Origin: an uncultured Pseudorhodobacter sp.
Lineage (GTDB): Bacteria > Pseudomonadota > Alphaproteobacteria > Rhodobacterales > Rhodobacteraceae
Length of the DNA stretch: 6,619 bases
NCBI GenBank assembly: GCA_945952425.1
Contig: CAMFIX010000170.1
Location: 1-6,619 of the forward strand
Direction: 5' to 3'
Shown: positions 1 through 5,943 of the stretch, one piece after another
How positions within the stretch are numbered: position 1 is the first letter of the stretch
How the letters are laid out: every line of letters begins with the position of its first letter
The notes under the pieces: generated by a model
Database searches by the model: none
The model's input: only the letters and a program-made list of their open reading frames with translations
Told to the model about the DNA's origin: nothing
Position numbers and translations under genes: made by a program

Positions 1-36
1 GTTCTGCACTATTCGCTGGCCGATCCGCTGGCCTGA
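1..36 (+). CDS. C-terminal end of an upstream tail-module gene (partial)
   Basis: Reading from base 1 gives an open frame ending VLHYSLADPLA followed by TGA at 34-36. Only eleven residues are visible, so the protein cannot be identified from sequence. By position just before the tail tube gene, in phages and GTAs of this type it would usually be a head-tail joining or tail terminator protein (for example the DUF3168 family). That is an inference from gene order only. A 24-nt gap carrying the ribosome binding site of the next gene follows. Confidence 0.55.
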   Translation, partial: VLHYSLADPLA

Positions 37-49
37 TCCAACCAACTAC

Positions 50-55
50 AGGAGA
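50..55 (+). promoter_or_regulatory. Ribosome binding site of the tail tube gene
   Basis: AGGAGA lies 5 to 11 bases before the ATG at 61 (GGAG at 51-54, then a 6-nt spacer). It is a near-consensus Shine-Dalgarno sequence and fixes the start at 61. This is the strongest free-standing ribosome binding site in the window, as expected for an abundant structural protein. Confidence 0.75.
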
Positions 56-60
56 CGAGC

Positions 61-1329
61 ATGGCACGTGCGCAAGGCGCGCGGGCGCAGATGGCGCTTG
101 CGTTCGAGACGGTCTACGGCACCCCACCGGTGTCCGGCTATACTCAGATGCCCTTCATCACCTCGTCGCTGGCGGCAGAGCAGCCGCTCCTTGCCTCCGA
201 GCTGCTGGGCTATGGCAGGGATCCCCGCCCGCCGCTCTTGGACGCGATCACCACAGATGGCGATGTCGAGGTGCCGATCGATGCGGTGGGCTTCGGCTTC
301 TGGCTAAAAGCCGCCTTCGGCGCCCCGACGACGGCGGGGACGGTTGCGGCGACCGGCGCAATCACCTTCTCCGCTCAACCTGCGGTCAACGCCACCCTGA
401 CGATCAACGGCACCGCTTTCACCTTCGTGGCCTCGGGCGCGACGGGCAACCAGGTGAACATCGGCGCCAACCTCGCCGCCACGATGACCGCGCTTGCCGT
501 CGCACTGAATGCCAGCGTCGTGCCGGGCGTGGCGCTCGCGACCTACACCGGAACGGCCACGGCGCTGACCATGGTCTATGACGTGCTCGGCAGCGCCGGG
601 AACAGCTTCACGCTGGCCGCCTCGACCACGCCCGCCTCCAACGGCACTGTCTCGGGCGCCACGCTGACTGGCGGTCTGAATGCCCACACCTTCATGTCGG
701 GTAGTTGGACCCTGCCCAGCATGTCGATCGAAGTCGCCATGCCGGAGGTACCGCGCTTTGCCATGTATTCGGGCTGTGTGCTGGATGCGCTGTCCTGGTC
801 CATGGAACGATCCGGCCTTCTCGGCGCCAAGGCGACGCTGGTGGCGCAGGGTGAGGCCATCGCCGGGGCCACTGCGGCCGGGACGCCCGCCGCCATCGCT
901 CTGAAGCGGTTCGGCCACTTCAACGGGTCGATCAAGCGCGACGGGGTAGCGCTCGGGAACATCGTCTCGGCCGATCTTACCTATGCCAACAACCTCGACC
1001 GCATCGAGACTATCCGGTCCGACGCCAGGATCGACGGCGCCGACCCCACAATCGCGGCGCTGACCGGCAAGATCGAGGTGCGCTTTGCCGACACCACGCT
1101 TCTGACCCAAGCCATCAACGGAACCTCGACTGCGCTGGAGTTCTCCTATGTCCTGCCCTCGGGAGAGAGCCTGACGCTCACCGCCCATGCCGTCTATCTC
1201 CCTCGCCCCCGCATCGAGATCAAAGGCCCGAAGGGGGTCCAGGCCAGTTTCGACTGGCAGGCCGCCCTGGCAACCAGCCCTGCCCGCATGTGCACCGTCA
1301 TCCTCGTCAACAACATCGGAGCCTATTGA
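61..1329 (+). CDS. Phage major tail tube protein with an inserted extra domain
   Basis: Encodes a 422-aa protein predicted to polymerise into the tube of a long non-contractile tail, through which DNA passes. The N-terminal part (about residues 1-92, with FWLKAAFGAPTT near 80-91) and C-terminal part (about 209-422, with LPSMSIEVAMPEVPRFAMYSG and later DLTYANNLDRIETIRSDARIDG) look like a tail tube protein of phages related to Rhodobacterales prophages. Between them, about residues 93-208 form a Thr/Ala/Gly-rich beta-type segment containing TLTINGTAFTFVASGATGNQ and ending TLTGGLN. Similar segments occur as modules in other phage tail tube or sheath proteins, as I recall. Without this insert the protein would be about 305 residues, a more usual size. 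The start is supported by AGGAGA at 50-55. The TGA overlaps the next ATG (TGATG at 1327-1331), suggesting coupled translation. The tail tube assignment is by recognition of motifs and gene order, not by a search. Confidence 0.82.
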   Translation: MARAQGARAQMALAFETVYGTPPVSGYTQMPFITSSLAAEQPLLASELLGYGRDPRPPLLDAITTDGDVEVPIDAVGFGFWLKAAFGAPTTAGTVAATGAITFSAQPAVNATLTINGTAFTFVASGATGNQVNIGANLAATMTALAVALNASVVPGVALATYTGTATALTMVYDVLGSAGNSFTLAASTTPASNGTVSGATLTGGLNAHTFMSGSWTLPSMSIEVAMPEVPRFAMYSGCVLDALSWSMERSGLLGAKATLVAQGEAIAGATAAGTPAAIALKRFGHFNGSIKRDGVALGNIVSADLTYANNLDRIETIRSDARIDGADPTIAALTGKIEVRFADTTLLTQAINGTSTALEFSYVLPSGESLTLTAHAVYLPRPRIEIKGPKGVQASFDWQAALATSPARMCTVILVNNIGAY

Positions 1330-1784
1330 TGATCCGCCTTGATCTCTCCCCGGAACCGAACTGGCTCGACCTCGGACATGGCGTGCGCCTGAAACTCCTG
1401 CCCCTGACCACCGCGCTGATGGTCGCCACCCGCGCCGATCCTGCCGTCGAGGATCTGGACCCCGAGGCCAGCAACGATGCCCGGGCCGCGCTCTTCGCCG
1501 GGGCGTTGGCCCGTCGCGCCGTCGTGGATTGGGAGGGCGTCGGCGATGCCGATGGCAATGCCCTGCCCGTCACCCCCGAGGGCATCGACGCGCTCCTGGC
1601 GCTCTGGCCCATCTTCGAGGCGTTCAACCTCGCCTATGTCAGCCGGGGCATGCTGCTGGATGCGGAAAAAAACGCCTCCGCGCCCTCGCCGACTGGCACT
1701 TCGGTGGGGGCGAAGCCTATTGCGCGGCGTGCGACCCCAGCGGGGCGGGCAGGTTGGCCTGCGAAGACTGCCCAACCCGCCTGA
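1329..1784 (+). CDS. Tail assembly chaperone, short (zero-frame) product
   Basis: Encodes 151 aa beginning MIRLDLSPEPNWLDLG. This is the functional equivalent of lambda gpG: a chaperone thought to coat the tape measure protein and recruit tube subunits, absent from the finished virion. Support comes from its place between tube and tape measure genes, its mixed alpha-helical N-terminal domain (about residues 1-115), and the frameshift signal near its end. The ATG at 1329 overlaps the upstream TGA by one base and has GGAG at 1318-1321 with a 7-nt spacer, so it is preferred over the in-frame start at 1290 inside the tube gene. After the slippery site (residues 114-115, K-N), the zero frame runs 36 more residues as a Pro/Ala/Thr/Ser-rich, probably disordered tail before TGA at 1782-1784. 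The exact family is not certain. Confidence 0.8.
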   Translation: MIRLDLSPEPNWLDLGHGVRLKLLPLTTALMVATRADPAVEDLDPEASNDARAALFAGALARRAVVDWEGVGDADGNALPVTPEGIDALLALWPIFEAFNLAYVSRGMLLDAEKNASAPSPTGTSVGAKPIARRATPAGRAGWPAKTAQPA

Positions 1785-2011
1785 GCCAACCCCTTACCCA
1801 TGACGGCTGGCAGGTCTGGGATCTGGTTGGCCGTCTTGGGGGCCAGATACGGGTGGCGGGCAAGGCCGTAATCGGCTGGGACATGGGCGCGGCAATGGCG
1901 CTCGCCAATGCGCTGGGCGTGAACCCGATGGTGGCGGCGGAGCTGCTACCGGAACTCGAGGCGGTGATGGTCCGCCGCATCAACGAAAAGATTGGAGCCG
2001 AGGATGGCTGA
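1329..2011 (+). CDS. Tail assembly chaperone, long product made by -1 frameshift (G-T type fusion)
   Basis: Predicted product of joining 1329..1673 to 1673..2011 by a -1 slip on A AAA AAC: 115 zero-frame residues followed by 112 residues, 227 aa in total. It corresponds to lambda gpGT, in which the extension (T part) contacts the tape measure protein. The -1 frame stays open through the slippery site to TGA at 2009-2011 and has no convincing start codon with a ribosome binding site of its own near its beginning. The extension opens RLRALADWHFGGGEAYC and carries four cysteines at fusion residues 132, 135, 145 and 148 (CX2C-X9-CX2C), which looks like a zinc ribbon. A helical C-terminus follows (DMGAAMALANALGVNP, then AAELLPELEA). 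The stop overlaps the tape measure start by 8 nt. A homopolymer sequencing error at the A7 run could mimic this, but the complete recoding signal makes that unlikely. Confidence 0.78.
1667..1673 (+). promoter_or_regulatory. Programmed -1 ribosomal frameshift slippery heptamer
   Basis: The heptamer A AAA AAC sits in the correct phase of the zero frame (codons GAA AAA AAC at 1665-1673, Glu-Lys-Asn). Tandem slippage by one base lets both tRNAs re-pair with AAA AAA, after which reading resumes at CGC (1673). This motif belongs to the classical X XXY YYZ set and lies near the end of the G-like chaperone frame, the conserved location of frameshifts in tail assembly chaperones of long-tailed phages. 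Confidence 0.82.
1673..2011 (+). CDS. -1 frame segment (T-like extension) of the chaperone locus
   Basis: This is the part of the frameshift product read only after slippage, listed separately because conventional gene callers may report it as an independent short gene. It covers 112 codons plus stop, with the putative zinc ribbon in its first 40 residues and a helical, acidic C-terminus. The first ATG in this frame after the slippery site is at 1883, which would cut off the cysteine motif. The upstream ATG at 1529 lies inside the G-like frame and would give an Arg/Pro-rich, non-protein-like N-terminus. Both facts favour expression by frameshifting. Confidence 0.65.
   Translation, partial: RLRALADWHFGGGEAYCAACDPSGAGRLACEDCPTRLSQPLTHDGWQVWDLVGRLGGQIRVAGKAVIGWDMGAAMALANALGVNPMVAAELLPELEAVMVRRINEKIGAEDG
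1681..1712 (+). promoter_or_regulatory. Stimulatory stem-loop downstream of the slippery site
   Basis: The arm CGCCCTCGCCGA (1681-1692) pairs with TCGGTGGGGGCG (1701-1712) over 12 uninterrupted positions: ten Watson-Crick pairs, one U-G and one G-U wobble, closing an 8-nt loop (1693-1700). It starts 7 nt after the slippery heptamer, within the 5-9 nt spacing typical of -1 frameshift stimulators. GC-rich DNA forms hairpins easily by chance, but length, lack of bulges and exact spacing argue for function. I saw no obvious nearby pseudoknot partner for the loop. Confidence 0.7.
1994..1997 (+). promoter_or_regulatory. Ribosome binding site deciding the tape measure start
   Basis: GGAG lies 6 nt before the ATG at 2004 and within the last codons of the chaperone extension. 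It favours 2004 over an in-frame TTG at 1992, which overlaps the site itself and would add only four residues. Confidence 0.65.
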
Positions 2012-4436
2012 GAAGCGCGTGTCTGTCCGCCTTGCAGCGGTCGGCGGCAAGCAGGTGCGTGCCGAATTGGAAGGCGTGGGCGATGCTGGGGCGCGGGGCT
2101 TCGGCCGCATGTCCCGTGAAGCCGAACTGGCCAATGCACGGCTTTCAGCATTCGCCACGAGGGTGAAGATCGCCGCCGGTGTAGCCGTCGCGGCGGCGGT
2201 GGCCGCAGGCGTCGCCATGGTGAAGTCAGGCCTCGAGACCATCGACACCCAAGCCAACCTTGCACAGTCGCTCGGCACAACGACCCGCAGCATTCAGGTC
2301 CTGGCCTTCGCGGGCGATCTGGCGGGCGTGTCGATGGAGGAGATCGCCGCTGCCTCGAAGAAGCTGACCCTGAAGTTGTCGGATGCGGCAGGTGGGACGG
2401 GAACTGCCGTCGAGGCCTTGCAGCGCCTGCACCTGACAGCAAGAGACCTGCAGGCACTGCCGCTCGATGAACGCGTTGCGGCCATCCAGGACGCGATGGC
2501 AAAGTTCGTGGCCCCAGCCGAACGCGCGGCCGTGGCCTCGGCGCTCTTTGGCGACAAGGCTGCACTCGCCTTCAGCCGGATCGACTCTGCCACCCTGCGC
2601 CAGGCCTCGCAGGACATCACGGACTTCGGCGTGGCGGTGTCGGATGCCGATGCCGACCAGATCCGGACAGCAGGCGACGCCATCGACCGGCTGGGCCTGG
2701 TCTGGCTCGGCCTGACCAACCAGCTGACTGTCGCGGTGGCGCCCGCGCTGGAGACGGTGGCCAATGCGCTGGCCGATGCCACAAGGAAAGGGGGGATCTT
2801 TCAGACCAGCATCGCCTTCCTCGGCGCGCATATTGGCGAGATCGCGAGCATCGCCGGAGCCTTCGCCACTTTCTTCGCCGGGCGCTTCCTCGTGGCCTTG
2901 GGCGCTGCTGCATTGGGCGTGCGGGGCTTCGCACTCTCGCTCTCAATCCTGAAGGGCGCCTTGATCCGCACCGGCATCGGCGCGCTGATCGTCGGTGCGG
3001 GCGAGCTCGTCTACCAGTTCTCCAAATTGGCCGAGGGCGCTGGCGGCTTTGGCGCTGCGCTGGGCCTTCTCTCCGATCTCGCGAGTGAAGTCTGGGACCG
3101 GATAGGCCTTGGGGTCGATGCGGTGGTCGCAAGCCTGTCGTCCAGCTGGAATGGGATCACCGCCACGGTCGCCGGTGCCATGCAAGGCGCGCTGGTCTCG
3201 GTCGTGGGCTTCGGCAACTCGGCCACGGGCGTGTTCCAGGGCGCTTTTGATGCCGTGAAGGCGATCTGGGCGGCTCTGCCCTCTGCCATCGGGGACTTCG
3301 CTTTCCAGGCCGCGAACGGGCTGATCTCGGGCGTCGAGGCGATGCTGAACGGCGTCGTCACGCGGATCAACAATTTCATCTCCGGACTGAACGCGGCGCT
3401 GGACCTGCTGCCCGATTGGGCAACCGGCGAAGGTGGGATCCAGATCGGCACGCTCGATCCGGTGACGCTGGGCCGGGTCGACAATCCCTTCGCTGGGGCG
3501 GCCACAGCCGCCGGGACTGCGGCGGCGGATGCCTTCACCGCAGCGATGGGCAAGACCTATCTGGAAACCCCAGACTTGGGGCTGGGCACCATGGCCAGCG
3601 ACGCGCGGGATCGCGCGGCGGCCTATGACGAGGCTTCAGGCATGCTGGCAGATGCGGCCATCCGGCCACTGGCGAGTTGGCAGGCGCTCCAGGATGCGAT
3701 GAGCAAGGCGGGGACCGATGGGACGGCGGCCTTGAACGCAGCGACCACTGCCACCGACGGGACGACGGATGCACTTGATGCCGCCGGTCGCGCGGCCGGA
3801 GGCGCTGGGGATGCGACCAAGGCGGCGGCTGATGCGGCAGCTACGGGTTGGAAAGCTGTCACGGCCGCCCTCTCCGATTATGCCAGCAAGGCCAGGGACA
3901 TCGGGGCCGATGTCGGTCAGTTGCTGGTCGGCGCGTTTCAATCGGCGGAGGATGCCGTGGGCCAGTTCGTCAAGACCGGCAAGCTGAACTTCGGCGACCT
4001 GGTGGGCTCGATCCTGGCTGACCTCGCCAAACTGGCTGTCAGGAAGTCGGTGCTCGGCCCCATCGCCGATATGCTGTCCGGTGCGCTAGGCGGCATGGGT
4101 GGGATCTTCGCCCCCGTCCTGCACGCGGGCGGGATGGTCGGCGACACGGCCTCCGGAAGGATGATCCCGGCTTTCGCCTTCGCCGGGGCGCCACGCATGC
4201 ACTCAGGCGGCTGGGCCGGTCTTAGACCCGACGAAGTGCCTGCCATCCTGCAAAAGGGCGAGCGGGTCCTGTCGCGCCGTGAGGTTGCAGGTCAGGGGCG
4301 CGCGCAATCGAATGGTGGCGGCCAAAACATAGCCATCACCATCAATGCCCGCGACGCGGAAAGCTTCCGACAGTCCCGGGTTCAGGTGGCAAGCGATATC
4401 GCCCGGGCTGTTGCCTTCGGGCGGAGGGGATACTGA
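2004..4436 (+). CDS. Tail tape measure protein (lambda H-like C-terminal region)
   Basis: Encodes an 810-aa protein that sets tail length and probably travels with DNA toward the host membrane. It begins MAEKRVSVRLAAVGGKQV, typical of tape measure N-termini. A hydrophobic Ala/Val segment lies at about residues 54-73, and a long hydrophobic region at about 270-339 could hold two or more membrane-seeking helices. Residues about 580-640 are Ala/Thr/Asp/Gly-rich, helical and low in complexity. Near residues 655-690, VKTGKLNFGDLVGSILADLA resembles the C-terminal region of lambda-family tape measure proteins. A Gly/His-rich motif (HAGGMVGD near 707, APRMHSGG, then DEVPAILQKGERVLSRRE near 743-759) is characteristic of the tape measure C-terminus in GTA-like phages. 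I see no cysteine. It starts within the chaperone extension (8-nt overlap). By the usual rule of about 0.15 nm per residue, the tail would be near 120 nm, which is an estimate. Confidence 0.92.
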   Translation: MAEKRVSVRLAAVGGKQVRAELEGVGDAGARGFGRMSREAELANARLSAFATRVKIAAGVAVAAAVAAGVAMVKSGLETIDTQANLAQSLGTTTRSIQVLAFAGDLAGVSMEEIAAASKKLTLKLSDAAGGTGTAVEALQRLHLTARDLQALPLDERVAAIQDAMAKFVAPAERAAVASALFGDKAALAFSRIDSATLRQASQDITDFGVAVSDADADQIRTAGDAIDRLGLVWLGLTNQLTVAVAPALETVANALADATRKGGIFQTSIAFLGAHIGEIASIAGAFATFFAGRFLVALGAAALGVRGFALSLSILKGALIRTGIGALIVGAGELVYQFSKLAEGAGGFGAALGLLSDLASEVWDRIGLGVDAVVASLSSSWNGITATVAGAMQGALVSVVGFGNSATGVFQGAFDAVKAIWAALPSAIGDFAFQAANGLISGVEAMLNGVVTRINNFISGLNAALDLLPDWATGEGGIQIGTLDPVTLGRVDNPFAGAATAAGTAAADAFTAAMGKTYLETPDLGLGTMASDARDRAAAYDEASGMLADAAIRPLASWQALQDAMSKAGTDGTAALNAATTATDGTTDALDAAGRAAGGAGDATKAAADAAATGWKAVTAALSDYASKARDIGADVGQLLVGAFQSAEDAVGQFVKTGKLNFGDLVGSILADLAKLAVRKSVLGPIADMLSGALGGMGGIFAPVLHAGGMVGDTASGRMIPAFAFAGAPRMHSGGWAGLRPDEVPAILQKGERVLSRREVAGQGRAQSNGGGQNIAITINARDAESFRQSRVQVASDIARAVAFGRRGY
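4423..4427 (+). promoter_or_regulatory. Ribosome binding site of the DUF2460 gene
   Basis: GGAGG, followed by further G residues, lies 8 nt before the ATG at 4436 and inside the last codons of the tape measure gene. Together with the TGATG junction it allows both re-initiation and independent entry of ribosomes. Confidence 0.6.
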
Positions 4437-5062
4437 TGGCGTTCGACGAGGTGCGGTTCCCCGACAACATCAGCCGGGGCGCAAAGGGCGGGCCGCAACG
4501 GCGCACCCGGATTGTGACCCTGGCCTCTGGCGATGAGGAGCGTAACGCCGTCTGGGCCAATTCGCGCAGGGCCTATGACGCGGCCTATGGCGTCCGGCGA
4601 GCCGACGATCTGGCTTCTGTCATTGCTTTCTTCGAGGCTCGGAACGGGCGCCTTCGCGGGTTCCGCTGGAAGGATTGGGCGGATTACAAGTCGTGCCTGC
4701 CCTCAGGCGTGATTGCCGCGACCGACCAAGTGATCGGAACCGGCAACGGGGCGACGGCGACGTTCCAGCTGGTCAAGTCCTATGCCTCGGGCACCCAGAC
4801 CTGGAAGAGAAGCATCCTGAAGCCAGTCGCTGGGAAGGTCCTGATTGCGGCCAATGCCATACCGCTGTCCTCGGGCTGGACCGTGGACACGACGACCGGG
4901 ATCGTGACCTTCGCCGCGCCCCCAGCCGCGGGCGTCGCCATCACGGCTGGCTTCGAGTTCGACGTGCCCGTCCGTTTCGATACCGACGAACTGCCCATCA
5001 CCCTCGATATCGAGCGCATGGGCTCGATTACCTCCATCCCACTTATCGAGATCCGCCGATGA
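4436..5062 (+). CDS. DUF2460 family distal tail protein (GTA g12-like)
   Basis: Encodes 208 aa, close to the usual length of the family (about 210). In RcGTA the equivalent gene 12 product is the distal tail protein, a ring joining the tube to the baseplate. Recognisable features are the N-terminus MAFDEVRFPDNISRGAKGGP, the SRRAYDAAYGVR segment, the family-like FRWKDWADYKS motif at residues 76-86, a central region with WKRSILKPVAGKV, and a C-terminus ending FDTDELPITLDIERMGSI then IPLIEIRR. The central part after residue about 95 reads as alternating beta strands. The ATG overlaps the tape measure TGA by one base, and the stop overlaps the following ATG (ATGA at 5059-5062), so all three genes are probably translationally coupled. 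Confidence 0.9.
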   Translation: MAFDEVRFPDNISRGAKGGPQRRTRIVTLASGDEERNAVWANSRRAYDAAYGVRRADDLASVIAFFEARNGRLRGFRWKDWADYKSCLPSGVIAATDQVIGTGNGATATFQLVKSYASGTQTWKRSILKPVAGKVLIAANAIPLSSGWTVDTTTGIVTFAAPPAAGVAITAGFEFDVPVRFDTDELPITLDIERMGSITSIPLIEIRR

Positions 5063-5931
5063 AGATCCTGCCCCCCGGCCTGCAAGCCCACCTCGACTCC
5101 GGCACCACCACCCTCGCGTGGTGCTGGAAAGTGACCCGAACCGACGGCACCGTCTTTGGCTTCACCGACCACGATCTTCCCCTAGCCTTTGCCGGGACCA
5201 GCTTTGAACCAGAAAGTGGCTTCGTGCCCTCGGAAATCCGGTCGGGGCAGGATTTCGGGGTCGATGCCCAAGACGTCCAGGGGGCGATCTCGTCCGACGC
5301 CATCACCGAGACCGATATCCTCGACGGGCGCTGGGACAATGCCGAAGTCGAGGTCTGGCGGGTCAATTGGGCGGCGAGCGACCAGCGCGTCCTCATGCGG
5401 CGCGGCAATATCGGCGACATCCGGCGCGGGCGGACCTCTTTCGTCGCCGAAGTCCGGTCACTGGCACATTGGCTGAACCAGACGGTTGGGCGGACCTTCC
5501 AGTTCTATTGCGACGCCGATCTGGGCGATCCGCGCTGCGGCGTGAACCTTGCCATCCCGACCCGGGCGGCCGCCGGATCGGTCGGCGCGGTGATCGGGGA
5601 TCGCGGGTTTTCCGCCGCTCTTTCGGGCTATGCCGACGATTTCTTCGCGCTGGGCGTCGTGTCCTGGACGACCGGGGCGAATGCCGGGAGGAAGGCAGAA
5701 GTGGCCGGTTTCGCAAACGGCGCAGTGACGCTGTTCGAGGCGCCTGTTCGGCCGATCACCATCGGCGACGGATTTCTGATCACCGCCGGTTGCGACAAAC
5801 AGTTCGAGACCTGCCGGACGAAGTTCGCCAATGGCCTGAACTTCCGGGGCTTTCCCCACATGCCCGGCGATGAAGCCGTGATGCGCTACCCCAACCGCGG
5901 CGATGCCAACACCGGCGCTGCCCTCTCCTGA
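5059..5931 (+). CDS. DUF2163 family baseplate hub protein (GTA g13-like) with Fe-S type cysteines
   Basis: Encodes 290 aa, the usual family size. In RcGTA the gene 13 product is the baseplate hub that links the distal tail ring to the tip. The N-terminus (MKILPPGLQAHLDSG, then FGFTDHDLPLAF near residues 33-44) and the C-terminus (CDKQFETCRTKFANGLNFRG from residue 245) are strongly characteristic. Four cysteines occur at 151, 160, 245 and 252. Their pairwise spacing (9 and 7) equals that of the [4Fe-4S] ligands reported for lambda tail tip protein gpL, so a cluster is likely. A fifth cysteine (residue 22) lies in a WCW context. The start at 5059 overlaps the preceding stop as ATGA. It has only a weak upstream GAG, so translation probably depends on coupling. 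The longer frame reading upstream of 5059 is only a shadow of the DUF2460 gene. Confidence 0.92.
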   Translation: MKILPPGLQAHLDSGTTTLAWCWKVTRTDGTVFGFTDHDLPLAFAGTSFEPESGFVPSEIRSGQDFGVDAQDVQGAISSDAITETDILDGRWDNAEVEVWRVNWAASDQRVLMRRGNIGDIRRGRTSFVAEVRSLAHWLNQTVGRTFQFYCDADLGDPRCGVNLAIPTRAAAGSVGAVIGDRGFSAALSGYADDFFALGVVSWTTGANAGRKAEVAGFANGAVTLFEAPVRPITIGDGFLITAGCDKQFETCRTKFANGLNFRGFPHMPGDEAVMRYPNRGDANTGAALS

Positions 5932-5943
5932 CGGACCTGTCTC

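Noticed and set aside
304..1188. Long open frame of 294 codons on the - strand opposite the tail tube gene
   Set aside because: Gly/Arg/His-rich with no recognisable domain. It is the expected antisense shadow of a GC-rich gene, with no ribosome binding site or operon context.
1290..1328. Upstream in-frame ATG at 1290 as start of the chaperone
   Set aside because: It would overlap the tube gene by 40 nt and add a His/Arg-rich peptide. The ATG at 1329 has GGAG at proper spacing and a TGATG junction like other genes here.
1529..2011. Independent gene starting at the ATG at 1529 in the -1 frame
   Set aside because: The N-terminal 50 codons are Arg/Pro-rich out-of-frame sequence inside the chaperone domain. 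The slippery site and hairpin explain how the frame is expressed.
1717..2565. 282-codon open frame on the - strand across the chaperone/tape measure junction
   Set aside because: The Arg/Pro-rich composition is typical of an out-of-frame translation of GC-rich DNA. The + strand genes here are well supported.
4675..5058. N-terminal extension of the hub protein back to 4675
   Set aside because: The added sequence is an Arg-rich shadow of the DUF2460 gene. The family N-terminus begins at MKILPPGLQ (5059).
5932..5943. Possible terminator or promoter in the 12-nt gap before the peptidase gene
   Set aside because: It is too short, and neither an inverted repeat with a T run nor promoter-like hexamers are visible.
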